DNA of 14,528 nucleotides from DATFMH01 sp035267045 (GTDB lineage Bacteria; Bacteroidota; Rhodothermia; Balneolales; DATFMH01), in assembly GCA_035267045.1 (NCBI GenBank), contig DATFMH010000158.1, positions 1-14,528 of the forward strand, given 5' to 3'. Within the stretch, counting starts at the first letter, position 1; the number at the start of each line of letters is the position of its first letter. The translations under genes were made by a program, and so were the position numbers. This document shows positions 6,757 through 13,331 of the stretch, one piece after another. Below the pieces are notes generated by a model that saw only the letters and a program-made list of their open reading frames with translations, searched no databases and was not told the DNA's origin.

Positions 6757-7626
6757 ATGTTTACAAACTCGACATATAAGATTATGCGAAGGCCAGGTCT
6801 GCGTTACCTTATGGTCGAAGGGGATGATATAAATGCTTCACCTTTGGTCATGCTTCACGGTATGTTTGGCGGGCTCAGCAATTTCGATCGGCTGATATCT
6901 TTGCTAAAGCAGGAAAAACGAACAATAATAGTTCCTGAAATTCCTCTTTACGACACAAATAACAGAAGCCTCACTGTCCAGCGTCTTTCTGAATGGGTGT
7001 TTGATAATATCATATATGGCCTTGGGTTGGATGACATTATATTATTAGGAAATTCACTGGGCGGACATATAGCCCTCGAATGTGCTCTGAAAGAACCACG
7101 AAAAATAAAGGGGCTGGTCCTGACCGGTAGTTCCGGATTGTTTGAAAGTAATTTTGGGTGTTCCAGGCCGAGACGGTTCGATCGGGATTATATCAGGGAA
7201 CGGGCCTCAATGACCTTTTATGAGGATGATGTAGAGGATTCGACTATTGACGAGATACAGCAGATATTACGAAACAGGCTCAAACTTATGAAATTATTGA
7301 AAATTGCCAGGTCTGCCCATGATTACAATATGGAAGCGTTTCTCGGCGATATCCGCCAGCCCTGTTTATTAGTCTGGGGGCGTAATGATGTGATTACACC
7401 ACCGGAAGTCGCCAGATCCTTTTTCCGGAGCCTGCCTAATTCAAAATTAGTATGGATCGATAAATGCGGACATGCCCCCATGATGGAGAAACCGAACGAG
7501 TTTGCCGTTTGTTTATCGGATTTTCTTGATGATATTGAACCCATAAAGATGAATTATTCAACTACAGAACGAGGGAATATTGTTTATGATGGAGAAAGAA
7601 GTTATTTACACCAAAAATGCACCTGA
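6757..7626 (+). CDS. alpha/beta-fold hydrolase (MhpC-like serine hydrolase)
   Basis: A 289-residue cytosolic alpha/beta hydrolase with a complete catalytic triad: Ser100 in GNSLGGH, Asp211 in WGRNDVITP and His239 in CGHAPMMEKP. The oxyanion-loop motif HGMFGG is at 34-39. The cap region (about 128-195) is the variable substrate-choosing part and gives no clear substrate. Typical family members end near residue 260 (FLDDI); this one has a 29-residue tail, half of which is encoded in the stretch overlapping ridA. The ATG at 6757 is preceded by AAGGG; Met10 (6784) is an alternative start. With ridA it forms the only rightward transcription unit in the window. Hydrolysis of a carboxylic ester, lactone or C-C bond is known for the family; the actual reaction is not determinable here. 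Confidence 0.88.
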   Translation: MFTNSTYKIMRRPGLRYLMVEGDDINASPLVMLHGMFGGLSNFDRLISLLKQEKRTIIVPEIPLYDTNNRSLTVQRLSEWVFDNIIYGLGLDDIILLGNSLGGHIALECALKEPRKIKGLVLTGSSGLFESNFGCSRPRRFDRDYIRERASMTFYEDDVEDSTIDEIQQILRNRLKLMKLLKIARSAHDYNMEAFLGDIRQPCLLVWGRNDVITPPEVARSFFRSLPNSKLVWIDKCGHAPMMEKPNEFAVCLSDFLDDIEPIKMNYSTTERGNIVYDGERSYLHQKCT

Positions 7627-7969
7627 CGCTATTGGCCCGTATAACCAGGCTATTGTATATAACGGTACAATTTATTGCAGCGGTCAAATTGGGATCACGC
7701 CCGGTAACGGCGAATTAGCAGGCGATACGGTAAAAGAGCAAACATATCAGGTCATGAAAAATCTGGAAATGGTATTGAATGCCGCAAAATCAGAATTCTC
7801 TAAAGTATTGAAGTGCAGCATATTTCTGGCCGATATGAATGATTTTACGGAAGTAAATAAGATTTACGGAGAATATTTCCAGGATAATCCGCCGGCCAGG
7901 GAGACTGTTGCGGTAAAGAGCTTGCCCAAAAATGCGTTAGTGGAGATCAGTTGTATCGCATATCAGTAA
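7586..7969 (+). CDS. ridA: RidA family enamine/imine deaminase
   Basis: A 127-residue YjgF/YER057c/UK114 protein. RidA is a trimer that hydrolyses reactive 2-aminoacrylate-type enamines and imines released by PLP enzymes, protecting cellular targets. The key residues are present: GPYNQA (17-22, with Tyr19), CSGQIG (31-36), Arg105 in NPPARETVAV (binds the substrate carboxylate) and Glu120 in ALVEI. I chose ATG 7586 because GAGGGA lies about 9 nt before it and the numbering then matches E. coli RidA. ATG 7589 is equally possible; an upstream TTG at 7580 is less likely. The start lies inside the hydrolase gene, overlapping it by 41 nt in another frame, so the two are probably translationally linked. 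It is convergent with the GWxTD gene, and no clear terminator is seen in the 89-nt gap. Confidence 0.93.
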   Translation: MMEKEVIYTKNAPDAIGPYNQAIVYNGTIYCSGQIGITPGNGELAGDTVKEQTYQVMKNLEMVLNAAKSEFSKVLKCSIFLADMNDFTEVNKIYGEYFQDNPPARETVAVKSLPKNALVEISCIAYQ

Positions 7970-8058
7970 TAGTAAACGGCAAACAGGAAAAGAGTCGGTA
8001 GTTTTATTTTTCAGTAGTTTTATACACGATATGCTGATAACGGTATTTCAACTTTTTG

Positions 8059-9486
8059 TCAATTTATAAGTCCGCTTCTCCAGTCTTCGACCTGTGAGTA
8101 AAAAGAACGCTCGTAATAGATATTACGGACCAGTAAATAGTGTGTGAAAGGAAAGTGTCCCCCGGAATTGTAGACTTTCCTGAAGTAAAACTCACCGGAT
8201 AAATTATCTGAGTGAGATGAATAATGCCAGACCATTCCTTCCACATCCCGTTCCACATAAGAAGGGGGACCGTACAGAATATATATCATACCCGGATCCG
8301 TTTTCCATCCTTCCTTGTAACTCGTAAAAAACATATTAGCTTTCTCAATCCGTGAATAATAAGAATCAAAGACCGATTTAGCCAGGTTCTCATTGGAGAA
8401 TAGTTTGCCCCAAAAAGAATCGAAATATTTTTTCAGGGAATCAGAATTATGATGAGCCATCAGTTTTTTATATTCCCTGGGATAAGCTATGTAATAGGTA
8501 GCTTCGGCCAATTCTTTTATGGTCGTCAGCCTCGGGTAACCGGGCCCTTTTATGGAAAAATCACGGGCTTTGTATATAAGTGTTGAGTCATGCTCAATTC
8601 CTTCTATTTCTACCCTGTAATTACCATCCGGAAGTTTTGGCATGATAAAATCTACTGTTAATGTACCGGAAATGCCTTTGAGCTGACGGTCGATGGTTTG
8701 AAGCGTATCCCTTTTCTTAAAGTCTATACCACGATATTCGAGACTACCCTGAGTCGGGGAAGTATAATTAGGCGGACGTGCCGGCATTGTATCCGAGCGG
8801 AATTTGTACAAATGCATCATTAAATCGAGATTGTTTCTTCGCGACTTGACAAACAGTTGAACGGAGGCTTTCAGAGAATCGAGTCCACTGGATAAATGAT
8901 AATTGACCTGTGGTTGAAAAGTGTGCTTCTTATCATTGGTACTTTCGGCCTTTCCCAGGATAACGACACTGCCGGCTGTTATTTTTTCATGTTGTATATC
9001 GGGAATCGTACAAGTGACGACATGATTCATATATTTATTAGAGTGTTGGTCGCTGACAATAGCCACTATTCTATAATTACCCGGATCCGTTACCAGGTTA
9101 TATCGAAACCGGTATGTTTTTAATCCGGTTGTTTCCTGGTAACTATCAGTATTTATTTCTCTGGTGAAGTTTTTTGTGATTTGTTTATGAGGTTCAGGTT
9201 GAATTCGTGTAACCTGAATTGCAATACCGATCTTCGAGGTAAACGTGTGATTTTCTTTATTAGATTTAAAGATAAGGTTACTATAGGGAATATTGAGATA
9301 AATATTTATGCCGGTTGATTCATCCTGGACGATCGTGCTATATGCGCCTATCGAAAAATTGGGATAACCGGGCACATATGAGACAATATTGCCACTGTCG
9401 ACGTTGCTATAACTTGTTGTTTTACAAGCGGCGAAGATGAAAATAATACCTGCCAGGTAAAGAATATTATAAATCCTTTTACTCAT
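8059..9486 (-). CDS. GWxTD-domain lipoprotein
   Basis: A 475-residue lipoprotein with signal peptide and lipobox FAAC (Cys21). A beta-rich region (about 55-315) looks like two Ig-like sandwiches. It ends in an RDFSIKGPGYPRL linker and is followed by a helical segment (about 320-390) and the C-terminal GWxTD domain. The signature is GWKTD at 393-397, followed by GMIYILYGPPSYVERDVEGMVWHY (split here: GMIYILYGPP, then SYVERDVEGMVWHY), as in the family. GWxTD proteins occur in Bacteroidota, Acidobacteriota and relatives; their molecular role is not established. The ATG lies 1 nt after the stop of the upstream M23 peptidase gene (TGAAATG), so the two are translationally coupled and probably work together in the envelope. 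No acidic export cluster follows Cys21 (CKTTSYS), so periplasmic orientation is likely. The protein ends normally at RSGLIN. Confidence 0.88.
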   Translation of the reverse strand: MSKRIYNILYLAGIIFIFAACKTTSYSNVDSGNIVSYVPGYPNFSIGAYSTIVQDESTGINIYLNIPYSNLIFKSNKENHTFTSKIGIAIQVTRIQPEPHKQITKNFTREINTDSYQETTGLKTYRFRYNLVTDPGNYRIVAIVSDQHSNKYMNHVVTCTIPDIQHEKITAGSVVILGKAESTNDKKHTFQPQVNYHLSSGLDSLKASVQLFVKSRRNNLDLMMHLYKFRSDTMPARPPNYTSPTQGSLEYRGIDFKKRDTLQTIDRQLKGISGTLTVDFIMPKLPDGNYRVEIEGIEHDSTLIYKARDFSIKGPGYPRLTTIKELAEATYYIAYPREYKKLMAHHNSDSLKKYFDSFWGKLFSNENLAKSVFDSYYSRIEKANMFFTSYKEGWKTDPGMIYILYGPPSYVERDVEGMVWHYSSHSDNLSGEFYFRKVYNSGGHFPFTHYLLVRNIYYERSFYSQVEDWRSGLIN

Positions 9487-9487
9487 T

Positions 9488-11539
9488 TCAATGCTTCACA
9501 TCAAAAGTGGCTGTAGCCTGATTGTTCACCATATCGTGTGCTACAATCTTTAAGTTATTCATTTTTTTCGGAGAAAAATGGGGTCTGTAATAAATTAATT
9601 TATGAGATTCAGGATTATATTCGGCAATCCCCCGAACCCCATTTATATAAAAGCGTACTCTATTGAAGTCTATACCACTTAAGTTATCACTAAGATCAAC
9701 AGATGCAACCCATTTACCATCAAATCGTTTGTATATATGGGGATGGCTAATTCCCGGTTTCGTGGTATCCTGAAGTATGTAATAAAATCCGAATTCGCCA
9801 ACTTCACCTTGCAATTCATCTCCTTTTCGCTTGGAGTTGAGATATTGATATTTATGGTTATGCCTGTTATAGGTATAGAAAGCAAGGTGATGAAGTGATT
9901 TGAGGTTATCACCTAACAAATAACTTATCGTTACATCGTGGTGCATTGGTTCATCATCAGGCAACAGATACAATGCGGGTTTGTGATTATGAATTCTATG
10001 GTTGAAAATTACCGATAAGGTATCATATACTGATGTAGCTGAAAAAGATGCCGTTGCCAATTGATCGGGTGTCCGGAGTACGCGTTTCTCACCCGGGTAA
10101 ATACGATAAAGAATACTCTCATCATTGTTATTTAACTTCAATATAATCTTTTTATCATTGCGTATTGGTATGCCAACAGGATCACCGTTTAGGTTATAAG
10201 TAATTTCTGATTCATGATGCTCCCCGTCCGGAATAAGTTTTAGATGATGTATCTGTGAAGACGGACTAAACCAATTATCAGACCAAAACCAATGGTTAAG
10301 ATTCGCTGGAGGAATAGGAGAATCATTTTCAACAAGGGAAACCGGATTAATTACAGGTTTATCATGAGCTATAGTTGCCTTATGTTCCGGTTTACCGACT
10401 ACGAGTGTAAACGTCGCCCGGCTTGTATTATTAAAATAATCGGATGCCAGAATAGTAAAATGATAGGTGCCGGACGGAAGATTGATGATCCCCCTGTTTT
10501 TTGTCTTTACATAGAAAGGCAAAGTGTTGCCGTCATGAATATATAGTCGTTGATAACCTTCATGCTCTTTACGTAAAAGAGGATAAACCCGGTCCAGGTT
10601 CAATTGATCGGTATTATTATAAGAGAAACTGTCGACGCGCGAATGAAAATAGACAGAATCACCTCTTTTGAGGATCAATTGATAGGCCGCATAAACATTA
10701 TGTACCCTGTCCGATTTATCATATACAGCTGTTCCGATACCCACAGCTCCATTTACATGGATTGTTCCGAATGAGTAGGATCTTTTACCGGTTCTTTTGA
10801 CCCTCCTGGTATAAATTTCTTTCTTTCCCCGGACTAAGGAATTAGCATGCAATGGTTCTACGGATAAAGCCCTGAATATGGGAGCAATGTGATCCTGAAC
10901 TTTGAGGTTGGTCAATAGTGGGTTAAACGGGTGTTCTTCGGGTGTTCGAAGTTCAAAGTGGAGATGGGGCGGGCCAATCCCGGAAGAGCCGGTGTACCCG
11001 ATGACATCACCTTGTTTAAAATGGATGTCATATTTTGAGACATATTTATCGAAATCGAATTTATAGTTGATCATCCGAAGGGAATCGACAAGATGCCTGA
11101 TTTTGGGAATAAAATCTTCAAGATGGGCGTAGACTGAATACGACCCGTCTTTATGACGTAGATAGACGGCATTTCCGTATCCGGTCGGACCTGTACGCAG
11201 CCGCCATAAAATACCTGATCTTGTTGCATAAACGGGATATCCACGGCGCCCCCATGTTTTAATATCAAGCGCAGCATGGAAATGATCAGGCCGGGTTTCA
11301 CCGAAAGAAGATGACATATAATGACTGGCTTTTGTGGGCCATAAATACTGAGCTCCCGGTGTTAAAAAAGGAAGCTTTTTTTGAGCAAAAGTACTTCCTG
11401 AAGAGATCAGTACAAAGAATGTGATAAGACCAATATACCTGGATACGAATTTATGAGACACTTTCTTCAAATTTTTAAAAATGATTAGCCGCTCTGTAGA
11501 TAAAGAGGATGGGTTTAATACCCCGCATACGGTATACAT
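9488..11539 (-). CDS. M23 family metallopeptidase with C-terminal beta-sandwich domains
   Basis: A 683-residue exported peptidoglycan endopeptidase candidate. The signal peptide is at about 33-52 (RYIGLITFFVLISSGSTFAQ), preceded by 32 extra residues. GTG at codon 27 or TTG at codon 24 would give a more normal leader, but the only ATG is at 11539. The LytM/M23 catalytic domain (about 68-210) keeps all zinc and catalytic residues: His88 and Asp92 in HAALD, His139 in VYAHL, and His192 and His194 in PHLHFEL. The spacing His139 to His192 is 53 residues versus 31 in LytM, because of a charged insertion at about 142-176. After 210 come several beta-rich, Ig-like stretches with repeated 'YDKSDRVHNVYAA' and 'DLSDNLSGIDFNRVRFYING' type segments, probably for protein or wall binding. 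It is coupled to the GWxTD lipoprotein. No consensus promoter is visible in the 198-nt upstream gap. Confidence 0.9.
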   Translation of the reverse strand: MYTVCGVLNPSSLSTERLIIFKNLKKVSHKFVSRYIGLITFFVLISSGSTFAQKKLPFLTPGAQYLWPTKASHYMSSSFGETRPDHFHAALDIKTWGRRGYPVYATRSGILWRLRTGPTGYGNAVYLRHKDGSYSVYAHLEDFIPKIRHLVDSLRMINYKFDFDKYVSKYDIHFKQGDVIGYTGSSGIGPPHLHFELRTPEEHPFNPLLTNLKVQDHIAPIFRALSVEPLHANSLVRGKKEIYTRRVKRTGKRSYSFGTIHVNGAVGIGTAVYDKSDRVHNVYAAYQLILKRGDSVYFHSRVDSFSYNNTDQLNLDRVYPLLRKEHEGYQRLYIHDGNTLPFYVKTKNRGIINLPSGTYHFTILASDYFNNTSRATFTLVVGKPEHKATIAHDKPVINPVSLVENDSPIPPANLNHWFWSDNWFSPSSQIHHLKLIPDGEHHESEITYNLNGDPVGIPIRNDKKIILKLNNNDESILYRIYPGEKRVLRTPDQLATASFSATSVYDTLSVIFNHRIHNHKPALYLLPDDEPMHHDVTISYLLGDNLKSLHHLAFYTYNRHNHKYQYLNSKRKGDELQGEVGEFGFYYILQDTTKPGISHPHIYKRFDGKWVASVDLSDNLSGIDFNRVRFYINGVRGIAEYNPESHKLIYYRPHFSPKKMNNLKIVAHDMVNNQATATFDVKH

Positions 11540-11737
11540 TAACCGTCTCTTAAATAAACAAAAAATCAGGGATTAATTTTGTAAAAAAAGAATACAGAAG
11601 AAAGAATTGAGAAGATTTAATACCCTATATAATTCAAAGCGGTATATGCATAACGTTTTGTATAAATGATACTAACGGCCTTCTGTAAATAGTTTGTAAT
11701 CTCTGTCTGCCGGTAGGGACCAATTAAAAATTAGTGC

Positions 11738-12403
11738 TTATTGAACGTTAACTTCTAACGTTGTGAGATTATCTCCAAGCACGGCTATTAACTCATCCCC
11801 TGAATTTAAAGGACCAACCCCTGAAGGGGTACCTGTGAAAATGAGATCACCGGGATTAAGTGTGAAATATTCAGATAACTTCGAAATTAAAACATTGATA
11901 GGAAAAATCATATCAGACGTATTTCCATTTTGTCTTAACTCGCCGTTAATTTCCAGGGAGAAAGAGATATCTCTTGGATTGGTTATTTTATCGGAAGGAA
12001 TGAAATTACTGATAGGTGCGAATGTGTCGAATCCCTTGGCAACGGACCATGGCAAGGATTTTGCTTTAGCTTCACTTTGTATATCACGGGCGGTAACATC
12101 AATGCCTATACCATAACCTTCAATATAATCCATAGCGGATTCTTCGGATATATTTTTCCCCTGTTTCCCAATAGCTACAAGTATTTCCGTCTCAAAGTGA
12201 ACATCCTGACTCTGAGGTGGTAAGTTTATGGTATAACCTGAGTAAATGACCGAGGAAATCGGTTTGATAAAGATTACAGGTGATTTTGGTACGGGATTAT
12301 TTAACTCGTGGGCATGCTCAATATAATTTCTTCCGATGCAGAAGATCGTATTAATTTGCATGCGTTTTTGTAAACCGGGTATAATAATTTCATTCATGAT
12401 CAT
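11738..12403 (-). CDS. FAHD1/YcgM-like acylpyruvate hydrolase / oxaloacetate decarboxylase
   Basis: A 221-residue fumarylacetoacetate-hydrolase-fold enzyme of the short, single-domain type. Residues known from human FAHD1 fall at the same numbers: the Glu71, Glu73 and Asp102 metal triad (VHFETEI, GIDVTARD), the His30-Glu33 catalytic dyad (IEHAHE), Gln109 and Lys123 (AKGFD), plus the closing FTGTPSGVGP loop (189-198). Members hydrolyse acylpyruvates and decarboxylate oxaloacetate with Mg2+ or Mn2+. Which activity dominates here is inferred, not shown. Met1 (12403) and Met3 (12397) are both possible starts. The gene begins only about 10 nt after the U tract of the rplU-rpmA terminator, so expression comes from read-through or from a promoter inside the ribosomal operon. 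No aromatic-degradation genes are nearby, so a housekeeping or metabolite-repair role fits better than a catabolic one. Confidence 0.9.
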   Translation of the reverse strand: MIMNEIIIPGLQKRMQINTIFCIGRNYIEHAHELNNPVPKSPVIFIKPISSVIYSGYTINLPPQSQDVHFETEILVAIGKQGKNISEESAMDYIEGYGIGIDVTARDIQSEAKAKSLPWSVAKGFDTFAPISNFIPSDKITNPRDISFSLEINGELRQNGNTSDMIFPINVLISKLSEYFTLNPGDLIFTGTPSGVGPLNSGDELIAVLGDNLTTLEVNVQ

Positions 12404-12412
12404 ATAGTAAAA

Positions 12413-12445
12413 TAAAAAAAGCCTTAACGCAATGGCATTAAGGCT
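12413..12445 (-). terminator. rho-independent terminator of rplU-rpmA
   Basis: An 8-bp stem (AGCCTTAA at 12420-12427, TTAAGGCT at 12438-12445), extended by two inner G-C pairs around an AATG-type tetraloop, is followed on the minus strand by seven U (TTTTTTTATTTT). It lies 21 nt past the rpmA stop. The U tract reaches to within about 10 nt of the acylpyruvase ATG, leaving almost no room for a separate promoter for that gene. Confidence 0.88.
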
Positions 12446-12466
12446 GTAATAGAAAATATTTTTATA

Positions 12467-12721
12467 TCAATCGGGATCGATATGGATAAGCTTTCTGGTA
12501 TTGTTTCCGCCGGTATAACGTACTTTACCATTAATTTTAGCAAAGAGTGTATGATCTTTACCCATACCTACATTTTTACCGGGATGAAATTTTGTACCAT
12601 GTTGACGGACAAGAATATTACCGGCTAATACGGATTGACCACCGTATTTTTTGATGCCCAATCTTTTTGATATTGAATCGCGGCCATTTTTTGTTGAACC
12701 GCCACCTTTTTTATGAGCCAT
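12467..12721 (-). CDS. rpmA: 50S ribosomal protein L27
   Basis: An 84-residue bL27. The N-terminal tail AHKKGGGSTKNGRDS reaches the peptidyl-transferase centre in the assembled 50S subunit. The conserved core SKRLGIKKYGGQSVLAGNILVRQ-GTKFHPG is present without gaps. It has no N-terminal prepeptide of the Firmicutes type that must be removed by a protease: the protein starts directly MAHKKGG. The gene follows rplU after 22 nt in the universal order rplU-rpmA and shares its promoter; a strong hairpin terminator lies 21 nt past its stop. Confidence 0.98.
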   Translation of the reverse strand: MAHKKGGGSTKNGRDSISKRLGIKKYGGQSVLAGNILVRQHGTKFHPGKNVGMGKDHTLFAKINGKVRYTGGNNTRKLIHIDPD

Positions 12722-12743
12722 AATATCTGCTGTTTTGAATTAA

Positions 12744-13061
12744 TTATTTTGCTGAAACTTTGTCGATTCGAATTTGGGTCAATTGTTGACGGTGCCCGTT
12801 TCTTACTTTATAGCCTTTACGACGTTTTTTCTTAAAGACAATCACTTTCTCAGCTTTTACGTGATCAAGTACCGTGGCTTCGACTTTGGCTCCGTCAACT
12901 ACCGGTGTGCCGACGTTTACTTTTCCTTTGTCGTCGGAAACGAGCAGAATACGATCGATTTTAATTTTATCATCAACAGACTTATCCTGTCTGTCTACAT
13001 AAACGATATCGTTTTCTGCTACCTTATACTGATGACCACCAATTTCAATAATAGCGTACAT
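12744..13061 (-). CDS. rplU: 50S ribosomal protein L21
   Basis: A 105-residue bL21, full length. It starts MYAIIEIGGHQYKV and has the conserved VFKKKRRKGYKVRNGHRQQLTQIRI segment (75-99) that binds 23S rRNA. It is the first gene of the rplU-rpmA operon. The ATG has no Shine-Dalgarno site; the leader from the promoter at 13110-13140 is about 45 nt and AT-rich, which fits leader-poor translation initiation in Bacteroidota. I see no clear autoregulatory stem in the short leader. Confidence 0.98.
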   Translation of the reverse strand: MYAIIEIGGHQYKVAENDIVYVDRQDKSVDDKIKIDRILLVSDDKGKVNVGTPVVDGAKVEATVLDHVKAEKVIVFKKKRRKGYKVRNGHRQQLTQIRIDKVSAK

Positions 13062-13109
13062 ATAGGTTGTGCGATCTAAACTATGATTTCAGGTTTTTAA
13101 GTTAGAAAC

Positions 13110-13140
13110 CAAAGATAATTAAAAATGAAGTTAAAGCAAA
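13110..13140 (-). promoter_or_regulatory. Bacteroidota-type housekeeping promoter of rplU-rpmA
   Basis: On the minus strand the -33 box TTTG (13137-13140) is separated by exactly 19 bp (13118-13136) from the -7 box TATCTTTG (13110-13117). This fully matches the Bacteroidota consensus TTTG-N19-TAnnTTTG recognised by the primary sigma factor of this phylum. The predicted transcription start is near 13103, about 42 nt before the rplU ATG. It is the clearest promoter in the window. Confidence 0.85.
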
Positions 13141-13182
13141 GGGTAAATCAGTAATCAATAAACAATCAATCGTTAATAATGG

Positions 13183-13206
13183 AGGTCCATTCCCTGGCAT
13201 GGACCT
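13183..13206 (-). terminator. hairpin downstream of the thioredoxin-TPR gene
   Basis: AGGTCCAT at 13183-13190 and ATGGACCT at 13199-13206 form a perfect 8-bp stem with an 8-nt loop. It lies about 125 nt past the thioredoxin-TPR stop and some 40 nt upstream of the rplU promoter. There is no U tract after it on the minus strand, so intrinsic termination is doubtful. The arm contains GGTCCAT, the same word found in the hairpin at 587-652. Confidence 0.4.
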
Positions 13207-13234
13207 TTGGGGGGAAATGCATTCAATAAAGAAA

Positions 13235-13331
13235 TATCCGGTATCAGGAATCCGGGATCTTTTAAAAAACCGCGATAATCAGCAGCATCAGCATCATCTG
13301 CGTTCCATTCCTTCGTCCGTTGTCTGATATC
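13235..13331. repeat. patchwork of short-period repeats between trx and rplU
   Basis: Three repeat types abut. At 13235-13255 are the heptads TATCCGG, TATCAGG and AATCCGG. At about 13278-13300 are imperfect AGCATC-type triplet/hexamer repeats. At 13304-13331 are the heptads TCCATTC, CTTCGTC, CGTTGTC and TGATATC, the last overlapping the thioredoxin stop codon. An open frame of 70 codons crosses this on the minus strand (13385-13173), but the repeat composition explains it and I do not call it a gene. Confidence 0.6.

Noticed and set aside
7998..8023. Direct repeat GTAGTTTTAT (7998-8007 and 8014-8023) between ridA and the GWxTD gene
   Set aside because: Ten AT-rich bases repeated once in a short convergent gap; not distinguishable from chance.
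11540..11737. A search for a promoter, RNA or small gene in the 198-nt gap upstream of the M23 gene
   Set aside because: No TTTG/TAnnTTTG pair, hairpin or credible small frame could be found; I leave it unannotated.
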